Below the pieces are notes generated by a model, which saw only the letters and a program-made list of their open reading frames with translations, was not told the DNA's origin and made no database searches. Below are positions 11,407 to 21,861 of a stretch of 64,000 nucleotides of DNA, in pieces (position 1 is the first letter of the stretch; every line of letters begins with the position of its first letter). The stretch covers positions 5,642,001-5,706,000 of the forward strand of contig CP053154.1 in NCBI GenBank assembly GCA_014607495.2. Reading direction: 5' to 3'. The translations under genes and the position numbers were made by a program. The DNA is from Carposina sasakii (taxonomy: Eukaryota > Arthropoda > Insecta > Lepidoptera > Carposinidae).

Positions 11407-12048
11407 TTAAATTACTCCAAATAGGATAAATGAGCTCATGAACATAGTCTGGGGGAGATATTGGTTCCTATCAGCAGCGGAGTACGGTTTTTTGTCTTGC
11501 TGTAACTGAGCCTCAAGCTTCATACGTCTATCATCGGCTTCTATCATGTCATCAATATTATCCATATGTCTACGATTGTTGGGCTTCTCATTTGGCCATG
11601 GCGATGACTGGTTTGCATCAAACTCGTCAATTGTAGATAGCGAGGTTGCTACTTCACTCATCGGTGTAATTGTAGTGGTACTTACATCAGATAGATTACC
11701 AGACGATGTAGCAGTAACAGACGGCAGTGAGGCTATCCTGGTAGGCTTTAGTTCAACCAACTGAGTCATGTTATTTATTGTTTCCGGGCTTTCCGTTAAT
11801 ACTATAGATTCCGCGTCGGTATCAGAATTTCCGGATGCGTATAATGCATCGAGTTCAGGAGGATCTTTGTCGGTGAGTTTGCATACTGATGAACATTTAT
11901 CTTCGTTGCAAAGCTCTTTTGTACCACATGTAATGAAGTCATCCCAGGCAGTAAGAAGTTGGTATAGGTGAGGCGGCTTGCATTGATCAACATAGGTCTG
12001 AATTCCGGTGATTTCATTATCGCAAATCAGAGGTCCTCCTGTATTACC
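11407..12048 (-). CDS. Protease homologue exon 6 (GNTGG motif, tail, stop)
   Basis: Acceptor ttttgtag/GGT; 213 codons plus TAA at 11409-11407. Begins GNTGGPLICDNEITGIQTY, the region around the degenerate catalytic serine, and reaches the closing helix TAWDDFI. A cysteine cluster (C-x5-C-x4-C-x3-C) comes next, then a long Ser/Thr/Asp/Glu-rich low-complexity segment, a charged stretch (DDRRMKLEAQLQQDKK) and a short hydrophobic C terminus (MFMSSFILFGVI). Confidence 0.88.
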   Translation of the reverse strand, partial: GNTGGPLICDNEITGIQTYVDQCKPPHLYQLLTAWDDFITCGTKELCNEDKCSSVCKLTDKDPPELDALYASGNSDTDAESIVLTESPETINNMTQLVELKPTRIASLPSVTATSSGNLSDVSTTTITPMSEVATSLSTIDEFDANQSSPWPNEKPNNRRHMDNIDDMIEADDRRMKLEAQLQQDKKPYSAADRNQYLPQTMFMSSFILFGVI

Positions 12049-15000
12049 CTACAAAAAGAAGTCAATTATGATATCCCCAAATGGTACAATTTATGTACTT
12101 GCCCACCCCATGATAAAAAAGAAGTTCTTAGAATATCTTTACCTGGACAATTTAATTAATAATAAAAATATAAATAATTGCTTTGCTGGAAGAGATCTCT
12201 GGTAGAGATAAGCTTGCCATTGTACATGCATCTCTTCTTTAATGTTGTATGCCATATTTCTTTTTGTGTATGTGCAATAAAGAATAAGAATAAAATCAAA
12301 TCATATTCACTACTTAAGTTTTTATTATGATGCCACAAATACTCTGTAGTAATGCTTGAATAATCATACTCACATAGCAGAAATTTTGAGAATTTATTCT
12401 GCGGTCTGGGTTACTCATGCCGCATGCCATAGTCTTCTCTACATAATGAGCGCCACAGGTATCCGAATTAGAAGTAAGCAAGTCAACAGGAACTCTCATT
12501 AAGGTCTTATCTTCTGAACTTCCCAATTTCTGTAATAATATAATTATTAAAATAAACATGTTCCAGACTCACTCTACTCGTATATTGGGTAGTCACAAGT
12601 GGCATGGACGACGGACGGACACACAAACTCATTTTCCAAGCCTTTAAAAAAAATCTTTGTTCATTTCAGCCACGATAACCAAACTTCCACTATTCAACAT
12701 ATATTCTAAATGACTTCCAATGCAAACGGTTGTAAGCAGTCTGTATTCAGCAGTTACCTGTGAACCTCAAATATTTGTTACTGTCACAAATGGTACTCAG
12801 AATCTCTTTATTAGTCTTTATATCTCTCTAGAGCGCACTGCAAAGGTCGCCATAAGCATAGCATAAGCCTTTGCGGTGTATAAAAACATCTCCAAACTTA
12901 GATGAAAACAAAATAGCGGAAGATAGGGCACGTCCTTAAAATCGTCAACTAGAAATTAGGCATGCTACACAACTACATGCACGAACACACACACAGCTGT
13001 AATTGTATTTAACGTTGTACACTACTGAGCGATAGAAACAAACGTATTTATTTCGACAGTAGCGCGAGCGAGATAAGCGCGTTTCAATAGAGCATCATCG
13101 GAATAATTTCGGATTGAGTCGTGTCAGCTCGTGTACCAGACAGTAACTATGGTATGAAGCTACTGCATAAACGAAACACAGCGGGCGCATTCGCACACGC
13201 ACGGCACGTGTTTGCTTGTTTAACTTGTCGCACATAGATGTAACATATATTTTTATCTCGCTCTGCAAAATGGCGATCAAAACAATAAGTGAATTTACAA
13301 TTATTAACATAAGAATTTTAAGTTTTCGTGTACTTATGCGTGAAAAGTGATTCTATGTGATTTGTGTTTTTTTTTTTGAGTGATTAGTACAACGCACAAA
13401 AGCACATGAAGGCATTTTGATAACTTTTATCCCGCTTAAAATAAAAAAAGAATTTCTTCCGTCACACGAGCGCGCTATTGCTACTCTCAACTGCAAATGA
13501 GTAAAATCAGGCGACGTTGGCCTAATTTAAGCGGTCCACGCGCTGGAGACGAGTCACCTATCTTCTATTTTGTTTTCATCTAAGTCTCCAAGTAAAACGG
13601 AAACGCAAGAAGAAGAGATGTCTGAATTAAGTGAATCTTACCACAAATACGAGGAAGATGCAGGTCCTTTCAGTATCCCGTTTGATTCGAACGTTAACAG
13701 TTGTCGTTAAGTTGAAGGACAACAGGACCTTCATGAGACTGACGTCGGTGTTCCACCAGCTTTCCACGGAGTGGTTGCGTGGTTGGACTATTTGGACCAC
13801 CTAGGGAAAAAGAAATGTGAATAGAAGAAAAAATATCTATTTGCTGTTTTTAATCTTAGAAATGACAGTAGAATGCGAAAAGGTTTTGCGATGGAGACAG
13901 AGTCACCAAGTAACTGAACAGGTATGTATGTATATTTCATTCGTACAGCTTTGAAAGGTTTTCAATATTATCATACCAAAAAAAAACTAAAACAACTCGG
14001 GTGACATTTTAAAAAAGAAACAAATACCTCACGCAGCTGCTCTCCTTCGTCTTCATTGATTGTGAAATTGGCATCAACAGATATGGCTCCAAGCCTAGCC
14101 AGCAAAGTTTTCTTTTGAAAGTTGACAAGACTTTCGCGCTCTTGAGCGGTATCAATAGCCGAGGAGAGCAGCCATTGTGGTTTGATCAGGACTGCGCTGC
14201 GTTGGAAGCGGGCACCAGTCGAGTCCAAAATTGTGTCGTCCGAAAAATAGATGTATGCCTAGAAAAAATAATTGTTATTAGTACAGATTGTTTTCATAGG
14301 GACAATATTAAATTTTAGACGTGGAATTTTCTACCTATTTAAATAATTTTTAATATATTATTTCATTATTTGCCTTTCCTACGGTTTAATACAGTATTAC
14401 ACAAACAGTGAACCAGAAGGTTTAATGTGATTATCCCTTGTTGCCCCCTAGATATCTGATGTAATAAATAACTAATGAATTTGACGAAATCATTATTCAT
14501 ATACTTATAGGAGAGGACTTATCTTTTGTCCATATCTATGTCATGTCATTCGTAATGCGCCTTAGTTGTATGAGTATTGGCGACAGGGCAACTTATATAT
14601 TGTATAGATAGATGGTAACTATAAGATATTAAAAATACTATTATACCATGTACGGGTAGCGGCCTCTACCGACTTCATTGTCGCTTTGAGCAAAGACTGC
14701 TCCGCTTAAGTATACCACTGAAACAAGACATACGCCTATGTAAATTTATGTATTCCCTTCCCTATACAATAATCACCGTAGCACGTTTGAAAAATCTTAC
14801 CACAGTACAATGCACTTAAAGAAAATCTCATATTTTTTTCAACAGCCAATTTTTTATGGATCCTTATGATGTTTTTCGTATTTGACAGAACATTTTTCAA
14901 AAGAAGAATCAATCACCTGTTCAAATCGAAGAAGCCAGTGAATCGAAACTAAAACCTTCTTGAGGCAATTTAATTTTCTTTAATCAACGAGAAATTGATT

Positions 15001-15580
15001 TTTTTTTAGATAATTTACAGATTTTTTACTTCTCGTCATAAAAACCAAATTAGCCAAGTCACGTCCCTTTATTTTTCTCCGCTATCTCTGACAAAGTTCT
15101 GCGACTTGAGTTAGAGACATTAATCAGTATCGCATCCAAGCTAAGATGTATTATCCCCAATAAAGGAGAAAGAATGAGTTTGCAAGTTTAACGCGTGTTC
15201 CTCTGATAACGGCGAAGGATAAATGCGGGAAACAGCTAATTATTCATGTAAGGGGTGTTCAAGAGCGCGTATTAATACGCTTGGAGGAAAGTAGACTTTT
15301 GAAAAATATGCCAAGAATCGTAAAAAGTGCCGTTTATTTTAAAATACTCCGACGGGAACACGGCTTGGGCGGGCTCGGGACTGAGAGCGGCTTGCCTCTT
15401 TTAGGAACGAATAAATAACTGTATTTATATCGTTGACTGAAAAATTTGGATTCGCCAAATGTAAAATGTTGAGTTTTGTTATTGAAAGTGGAACAAACAA
15501 AATATTTATTTAATTCTGCCAGGTCGTTCCCTTTAAATATTCTAATGTAAACTACAACATACACACAGATGTGCTTTCAT
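11407..15580 (-). CDS. Secreted serine protease homologue (inactive), six-exon gene
   Basis: Trypsin-fold pseudoenzyme, predicted secreted. Exons in transcript order: 15580-15565 (tentative), 14717-14647, 14258-14028, 13800-13642, 12529-12374, 12048-11407; 424 residues in this model. Residues 1-15 look like a signal peptide (LLVYLSGAVFA), then GRYPYM as at the start of protease domains. The His motif (normally AAHC) reads WLLSSAID, so His is Ile at residue 64. Asp is kept in NTDVSLMKV (D125). The Ser motif reads GNTGG, so Ser is Thr at 214 and the preceding Asp is Asn. Both cysteines of the His-loop disulfide are absent, while later ones (CGAHY, MACGM, NFCYG, PLICD) remain. The domain ends at WDDFI; about 170 Ser/Thr/Asp/Glu-rich residues follow. 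Insect homologues of this kind often act as cofactors or ligands in immune or digestive cascades; the role here is unknown. Confidence 0.85.
12184..12295 (+). mobile_element. 3' end of a non-LTR retroelement (LINE tail)
   Basis: Reads CTGGAAGAGATCTCTGGTAG, then 'gtacatgcatctcttctttaa' split by short changes, and ends in AATAAAGAATAAGAATAAA. I recognise this layout as the 3' tail of moth LINEs. It sits in the 325-bp intron between exons 5 and 6 of the protease homologue, opposite in strand to the gene. Confidence 0.6.
12374..12529 (-). CDS. Protease homologue exon 5
   Basis: Fifty-two codons between acceptor ttattacag/AAA and donor TAT/gtgagt, both phase 0. Encodes KLGSSEDKTLMRVPVDLL, CGAHY, MACGM and ends NFCY. 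In active trypsins the specificity residue is Asp four before the glycine of GDSGG; here that position is Asn (QNFCYG), another sign of lost function. Confidence 0.88.
12530..13641 (-). other. Large intron 4 of the protease homologue
   Basis: 1112 bp. Around 13000-13330 is a less AT-rich patch with GCGCGAGCGAGATAAGCGCG and CGGCACGTGTTTGC. No additional in-frame exon is needed between exons 4 and 5. The patch could be regulatory (inference). Confidence 0.6.
13642..13800 (-). CDS. Protease homologue exon 4 (catalytic Asp region)
   Basis: Fifty-three codons, acceptor ttccctag/GTG and donor GTG/gtaaga. Encodes VVQIVQPRNHS, then WWNTDVSLMKV, which is the DxxLxK motif around the catalytic Asp, and VNVRI before a cysteine. 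The Asp is the only member of the triad that survives. Confidence 0.88.
14028..14258 (-). CDS. Protease homologue exon 3 (degenerate His region)
   Basis: Seventy-seven codons, acceptor ttttctag/GCA and donor GAG/gtattt. Encodes AYIYFSDDT, QRSAVLIKPQWLLSSAID and LLARLGAISVD. Compared with the usual CGGSLI..WVLTAAHC, both Cys and the His are replaced together while the spacing is kept. Confidence 0.88.
14647..14717 (-). CDS. Protease homologue exon 2 (signal end, GRYPYM)
   Basis: Acceptor tgtttcag/TG, then 23 codons to donor ATG/gtataa. Encodes VYLSGAVFAQSDNEVGRGRY followed by PYM. The first part is the hydrophobic core and cleavage area of a signal peptide, the second the conserved N-terminal strand of the trypsin fold. 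Two leading bases mean that intron 1 is phase 1. Confidence 0.8.
15565..15580 (-). CDS. Protease homologue exon 1, start codon (tentative)
   Basis: ATGAAAGCACATCTGT followed by gtgtat. It gives MKAHL plus the first base of a codon completed by TG of exon 2, producing MKAHLLVYLSGAVFAQ, a good short signal peptide with a basic N terminus. The phase fits exactly. The exon is only 16 coding bases, so it was chosen by fit and not by length; another start further upstream is possible. Confidence 0.45.
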
Positions 15581-16354
15581 AATGTAGTAGCCAGAATTGC
15601 GCGATCGTATAGGAGATCCCACAACTAATTTTAACACAACGAGGATAGATGTAAATGACCAGTGACAAGTCGCTCATCGCTTGCAATATAAACTACACAT
15701 AATAAAATACTACGTATAGCATATACCTACGTGAATGAAGTGACAGTAAGAAAACCGTTTGCAAATCCCAGTAAATTTTCCTACAGAATTTAGTTATTTT
15801 ATCTTTAGTTTTCGCCTCTACCAAAAAAATAGAATGAGGCGAGATTCATGTCTGTATTGCTGTATCGGGCATAAATTATTCCAGAGATTTAAGATATACT
15901 TAGTAACTTATAAAACTTGGTGCTTGTACGTGAATTTTAAACGTTGATTGACGTGCTTCTGACCATCTAAGGAACTCTAATAAACGACTAAGTAAGCTTT
16001 ACGAGAAGTTTTATCACTTCCAAAGAGTGAGAATACTAAATGGTGTTATAGCCCACCCGCCTTGTGGCCAGGAGATGAGCGGGACAGTTCCCGCTGATAC
16101 GGCGATCTTGGAATGACTCGACTATTACACGTCCAGTTTAAGTTGACACGTTTGTTATATCTCTTATTGTTTGGTAATGTTCGCATTTCCATCTGCAACG
16201 TATTTTATCTAGATTAAAATGTACTTATGTTTAGTTTAGTTAGATTCCAGTTCCACCCTGCAAGCTATCTGTTAGTCGCGGAGCTAGTAGAACAATCGTT
16301 TTGTTTTTTTCTTATATGTACACAATATTGGTTATCCCTATAAACTGATTTCTA
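15581..16354. other. Intergenic flank, nothing firm
   Basis: Should contain the promoter and 5'UTR of the minus-strand protease homologue if the 16-bp first exon is right; no convincing TATA box at the expected spacing was found. At 16055-16180 a block 'aggagatgagcgggacagt' looks like part of a dispersed repeat, but only one copy occurs here. Confidence 0.4.
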
Positions 16355-16590
16355 TCCTGTGCTCATGCGGAGCTTCACTTAAACACATCAGGGCATAAGT
16401 TGCATCTCATTTCGAGTACGTCTAGTCTAGTTTAGGTATATAACTCAGGGGCGTATCAACTATCAGCCGTTGAACTAGCAACTTGTCACTGATCTTGGTG
16501 GCCCCGCTAGTCCGCTATCATTATGTTAAACGTGGCTATAGGATTTCCTACTAGCTAACCCATCATAGAAACACATCCATGTGTGAAATT
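16355..16590 (+). repeat. Dispersed repeat 'R', long copy 1
   Basis: Starts TCCTGTGCTCATGCGGAGCT and includes GCAACTTGTCACTGATC and AAACGTGGCTATAGGAT. The same ordered blocks recur at 27150 (first block only), 37370, 62025 and 62590, and in reverse at 9330, 17155, 36095 and 58830. No ORF or clear terminal repeats, so the class is unknown. Confidence 0.65.
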
Positions 16591-18815
16591 GTATTAGGCG
16601 TTACAATTCGGAAGTTCAAACATTCACTATGGGTGGCGATTGTAGTTAGTGCAAGTGCCTGTTTTCGCAGTTATGAGTTATCAGATCCGAGGGTCAGTGG
16701 AGGGTTTAGGGCCCGGTGGTGGGCGCACCCATAGTGAACATCCATGTGTACCTATGCATGTATATCTCTCCAGACAGATAGTTAAAAAGTAATAGACAGC
16801 GGATAAAGCACGTGTCTACATATACTGGTACTCGTTCGTGTAACTATCGACGTGACGGTGTACTCGTACCTACGTGTTTTGGTAGCCTTCCAATTGCCAC
16901 GGCTGCAGACTGACCGTAAAAACTGTGATTTCGTTTAATCCCGCTTTATTACCTACCTGTCATTGTTTTATGAACGACAATTAAGAATTTTCATGGACAT
17001 GCATCCGTAGATTTTTACGACCTTTCGGATATTGACAGTAATTTTTTGATTACGTGTTACGCGGTCATTTTGTTGACTAATATTCGCACTAAACTGGGTT
17101 ATTAGATTTCAAATGTAATTTCATATATTTATATAACATACATATAGACACAACTGTGTTCCCGAAATAAGGTAGATGGAACTGCAGAATCATAAAAGAG
17201 GTCCCATAGCCAACTTATACCGATAGAATGCCCGTGTTCTTTAGTCGACTCTTATGACATGCATCGATGGATATCGTATCGTCTCTATACAAAATTCAAC
17301 ATGGCGGCTACATTTATCGTATTTTGACAAGCTAAATGTCGATAAATCGGTTTATCATATCGTGTTTCGCAGGTCATGTTACTTGGGCTGATGTATTCTA
17401 GAGAAGCCCGCATTCCGCACAGGATACTATAGTACCTAGTGATATTTTTTTTAAACACTAATATTAAGAAGGTATATAAACTGATAAATATAAATGTATT
17501 TCTCAACAAGCTCGAGAAAACTCGACTTACGTTCACAGTAAAGTTGTAAATAAAAGACAGCACACTCGAGCGGAGCTATCAACTTTTCAGCAGCTTACCA
17601 ACTTTCCCTCGAAGGTGATATGAATATTAAACGCTCCAAGAATTAGAAGATTTATAAGACAATTGGAAACTTGGGGACTGCACTTAAATGAATGTTTAAC
17701 ATTATCTGTGGAGTTTAGGGCCGTTGAGCCTCTTAACAAGTTGGAAAGAAGTTTGATAGAGGAAGGCTCTTGGGCGATTTATTCGGAGCGAGGTAAGGTG
17801 GATGGAATTCGTAATGGGAAAGGGGTGTGACTACTCAATTTGTAGAGGTTAGTTTGAAGATTGCTTATTTAACTGTCGTAATAATGTTCTATGTATTACA
17901 TTAAAGTACACTTGCAGCAAATATTATAACTTTCTGTTAATGTAAAGAAAGGGAAATGGCATGTCTGCTAATTCTCGGTTTAACTTTTTTACAACAAACT
18001 ACAAGTAGTCTAAGTTAACAGTTGAAGATAGACACCCTTTTATGATAAACAAAACAAGATATTGAGGTAATCAAACCTTTACAACATTTTTACACAAAGG
18101 CAGGTAGCCGGTGTGATTGTATTAATGACAATTAACGAGTACACCGGGACGCAGTATCGCTTGCAATAAATCCGAGGCGTCACCGCCGCGCCGGGCAGTT
18201 ATTCCCGCTACGCTCTCTATTGTACTGCACTTTATTGAATTTGATTTACGCCAATTTTTGCGCGCGTTTTTTATTAACTGACCTCGACGCTGTAAACTTA
18301 ATTGAATCCAACCAACAAAAGGCGTCATATGAAAAGAGCGTTCGGTTCGCTCTGTGCGATGCAGATTATAATAGGTTTTTCCGAATTTGCATCGGCTTTA
18401 AGTTACCCGATATTGGTTTTTTGCACGGTGGTTAAACTATTATTTTTGTACGCATTTAATAGCAGCGCATGTGGATGGTAGCGAAAGGTTTTTGTTTCCA
18501 GGCCCCTGGATTCCATGTTTATTCGTATCGTATTGAATTTGGTAAAATTAATAGCGCAGCTATTGTATGACTGGGTAGATTTTCAATCTACCTATTATTC
18601 AGTTATGATTTTTGCGATATTATTAAGTATTATATAAAATATCCGTAATTCCTATTAAAAATATATATACATCAAAACATAACCACAGCTATAAATTAAA
18701 ATAATATTTACGAAATGGTATAAAGTGATGATAATTCATTACAGATATGAAAGATTAATTACTTATTGAATGGCCACAGATGAAAACAATATTAAAAAAA
18801 ATGTACACAGTTACA
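16591..18815. other. Intergenic; repeat 'R' fragment at 17155-17230 (minus)
   Basis: At 17155-17230 a reverse copy of dispersed repeat R is seen (TGTTCCCGAAATAAGGTAGA). At 18120-18320 there is a GC-richer patch with 'cgccgcgccgggcagtta' that is neither a repeat here nor clearly coding; it may be conserved regulatory DNA, which is inference. No supported gene. Confidence 0.45.
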
Positions 18816-18885
18816 TAATGAAAATTATATTTAATTTATATAGGATCCGACAAAGCAAAAGATGACGACGATAACGTTGTAACTT
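18816..18885 (+). repeat. Direct repeat, left copy (70 bp)
   Basis: A 57-bp block containing TATAGGATCCGACAAAGCAA and AGATGACGACGAT, then ACGTTGTAACTT. It is repeated at 19131-19212, where 13 extra bases (gcttgttcgctct) separate the two parts. The two copies flank about 245 bp of different sequence. Confidence 0.85.
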
Positions 18886-19130
18886 CAGATAGGTTAGGTT
18901 AGGTATGAGAAGCGTGCCCAGGACATATAATCGCCAGATAATCAACCATCAACCTGGTGGCCAATGAACGCTTTGCCACGTGGTATCCACTCTGAACTTT
19001 CCGAAATCAAAATTGCCACTTCATACCGTTCATATGATCTTTGTACGTCTGCGGATTCGATGATAAATAACGCCGATTGATTAATAGCTTTTTTATGAGG
19101 CACATTTAGAGACCACGTCTCGGCACCAGT
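18886..19130 (-). pseudogene. Insert between direct repeats, possible RTE fragment
   Basis: On the minus strand the segment at about 19110-19130 reads GAETWSL, the conserved end of the RTE reverse transcriptase also seen at 55030. The rest of the minus-strand frame continues open for some 50 codons without recognised similarity. It may be an old, diverged RTE fragment; evidence rests on one short motif. Confidence 0.35.
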
Positions 19131-19212
19131 TAATGAAAATTATATTTAATTTATATAGGATCCGACAAAGCAAAAGATGACGACGATGCTTGTTCGCTCT
19201 ACGTTGTAACTT
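19131..19212 (+). repeat. Direct repeat, right copy
   Basis: Second copy of the 70-bp block at 18816, nearly identical over its first 57 bases and carrying a 13-base insertion before ACGTTGTAACTT. Confidence 0.85.
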
Positions 19213-19309
19213 AGCTTAAATTTATTAATCTACCATGTATGTACAGAAACAAAAGATAATAGTAGGTTAAATGCACGCAAAATATTCCAGGTATTTTCAA
19301 AACTAATCA

Positions 19310-19450
19310 ATTTCTTTCATCTTTATCTTTAAGACTACGCAACGGATTTTGATGCGGTTTTTTTTAAATATATAGAGTAAGTCAAGAGGAAGGTATGACT
19401 AGGAATCCGCCCCGGCTCACGCGGATGAAGTCGTGGGCGGCCGCTAGAAT
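19310..19450 (+). mobile_element. CTAG-type interspersed element tail (diverged)
   Basis: Contains CTACGCAACGGATTTTGATG and ends GGATGAAGTCGTGGGCGGCC followed by GCTAGAATA. The layout matches the '..cgaagtcgcgggca..ctagt' family listed at 5368, 33600, 44855, 59400 and 63005, but with more divergence. Confidence 0.5.
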
Positions 19451-20039
19451 ATAATATAAAATCCAAGAGTAATCCATTTATTCAACTTCGCTCAGTGTTG
19501 TGCAAAAGCAACAAAATAGTATGAATCTTTGAAAAAGTTGATCGTAGATAGACCTACATATAGATTTACTGGGGGCATATTCACTCACTCACACTATCGC
19601 TGCAAAATGTGGAGTGGACTTGACAGTACACTTTACACAAATTTTTTGGGATAAATTTTTAGCTTTCCTTCTTTCTATACATTCTTTTACGATACATCCT
19701 TTTAGCAAATTTGCGTAAAAAGCGTACCTACCAACATGCAGGCTTCGTTCATATCTGATCTACATATATGATATGATCAGATAAGATAACGGATATCGGT
19801 TAATCTTGCTGTAAAAGTTAACAACAACCGACTCGTCAAAACAAAATGTAGCCTATGTACTTCTTCGCACTTCCACCTATAAATGTATATAATATTTCAA
19901 GAAGTTTGGCGTGTACCTGAATAAGGCGTGAACCGGTAACAAACAAACTTGCTTTCACATTTGTAATATTAGTTGGTTGGAGTTGATTGTCCTTTGTCTC
20001 AATATGATACCCATGTATAAAAGATGAACGTCGAACGTG

Positions 20040-20310
20040 AGATGCCACGAATTCTCGGTGTATTACAATTTAGTATTCGGTATTCTAACAGATCCAGTAC
20101 TTTGGTTGGGCAAAGGATTAGCCTCGTCATCCAGCGGGGTAATGCAGCCAGCCTTTTGGCCACGTTGCCAGCGGTGGAGGAGTTGCAGGCAATCTTCTAC
20201 TTGTAAATGTAAATGTTCTAGATTTAAGCTTTTTATTTCGTATATTATTATCAACCCAACGTTATAAAATTATCTTTAAGTTCAAATAAAGAACTTATAC
20301 TAGTAACAGA
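20040..20310 (+). pseudogene. Coding remnant, probable retroelement ORF end
   Basis: A frame ending at a TAA near 20204-20206 reads GQRISLVIQRGNAASLL, then LPAVEELQAIFYL and stop. Codon use is coding-like and the upstream part appears to switch frame. An AATAAA at about 20285 follows. From memory the RGNAA segment resembles the C terminus of proteins of moth retroelements, but I cannot name the family. No intact ORF. Confidence 0.4.
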
Positions 20311-21860
20311 TCATCGTGATATATGCTTTAAACCCTTCCTTTATACTTCACAATCACTTCGAAAGCAAATACAACTGTATAATTCGAAGAAATGACTCAA
20401 CAAAGACCTATTCACGTCAGTGACAATAAACCCAAAATTATTCCGGGCGAACAGCTTCAGAGAAACCGAAAACAAATTTAATCCAATCCAAGACTTGGAG
20501 TAAGACGTTTCAAACAAATTATTTGACATAATATCGTTAATTAGAACCCCCGGTACCGGGGCGGAACCCGTGTCGACGTGCTTCCATGTTGCCTATTATT
20601 TATTTTTAATTTTATGTCTGTTTAGCGGTGTAACAAGTAGTATATATTGCTATTATAGGTATATTTAATCAGCATAATTTTTGAAGTATGTAAATGACTT
20701 TTTTTGATAATTTCCTAAGTCCTGTAAATTTGTACCATTTTAAAAAGTATTTTTATTTGTGGATCTGTTATTTATCTATCGAATTGCTTAAGCTAAATAT
20801 CAAATTGCTCTATACGCTAATAAAACATTACAAATTTATTTAAAATAATGGACTTACTATCCGTACTATATTGGATTACATACCTTTATGGATGTTATTT
20901 ACACCACCTAGTTACTATAAAATAAAATTCTCAAAAGGGTATATCTTTCCATTACAGTTACATTCATGTACAGTTTTTAAAGAACATATAGAAACACTTC
21001 AAGAAGTTCCAAGAGCAACTATAGTACATAGGTAAGTACCTATTCTTTCCATAGAAAACGCAAACCCGTGAATGCGAGAGCCACCCTACTAGGGTAAGGT
21101 AATTAGGTTCCGTTATACTGAATAGGGCCTTTTTCTGCTCGTTACTGTAAAACAAAGGGCAAAGAAACGGGACTTATTCAGCCAGGATTTGCATTGCCGA
21201 CAAAAGAGTTTGACTTTAATTCGTTTAATTTCGTGCTTTGTTTTACGTAAATAATTAATCGATTTGGAAAATGTTTGAGGGTAGATATAAATGTGCTGGG
21301 GTTTGAATTTTATTTTATTAATTTGGATTTTGTTATGGTACTTTTTCTTTTAGTAGGTTTCTTTTTTTTAACAAGCTTTGGATATAACATTGACAAATAA
21401 TTGATTTTTAGTTTATTAAAATTGTCTAACCAACAAATAATTTGATCAGCCCCATTTCCATAGTCGTTTTAAATTTTATATTTTTGCCCCTCCTTTCATC
21501 GTAGCTCTACATTTTTAGTTGAAAAGAAAGAAATGGACATATTCATGTACATTGCTTATGGGGTAGACTAACTGTTGTAATTTATTGAAATAAATTATAA
21601 ATAAATTATTAAAATAATGTATTATAGCTAACTTAAAACTACTTAGGTCTATGGCGTACCTATGGGAGGTCGGTTGACCATCCAAATTTTTACAGGATGG
21701 TCAGCCGATCTACCTTATCAGGTAGCGTGCCCATTGCAAAAATATAGATTTCAGTTTGTTATTTTTAACCTTAATATATAAATATATGTAAAAAAGTTTT
21801 CCCTTTATATAATGTACTATTGGCCCGCCCTCGCTTCGCTTCGGTACATATCCTCTAAAA
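20311..21860. other. Intergenic with one hairpin
   Basis: No gene supported. At 21668-21710 there is a 16-bp stem with two mismatches (GGTCGGTTGACCATCC against GGATGGTCAGCCGATC) and an 11-base loop, possibly the centre of a small fold-back element. Elsewhere AT-rich with nothing recognised. Confidence 0.45.
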
Positions 21861-21861
21861 T

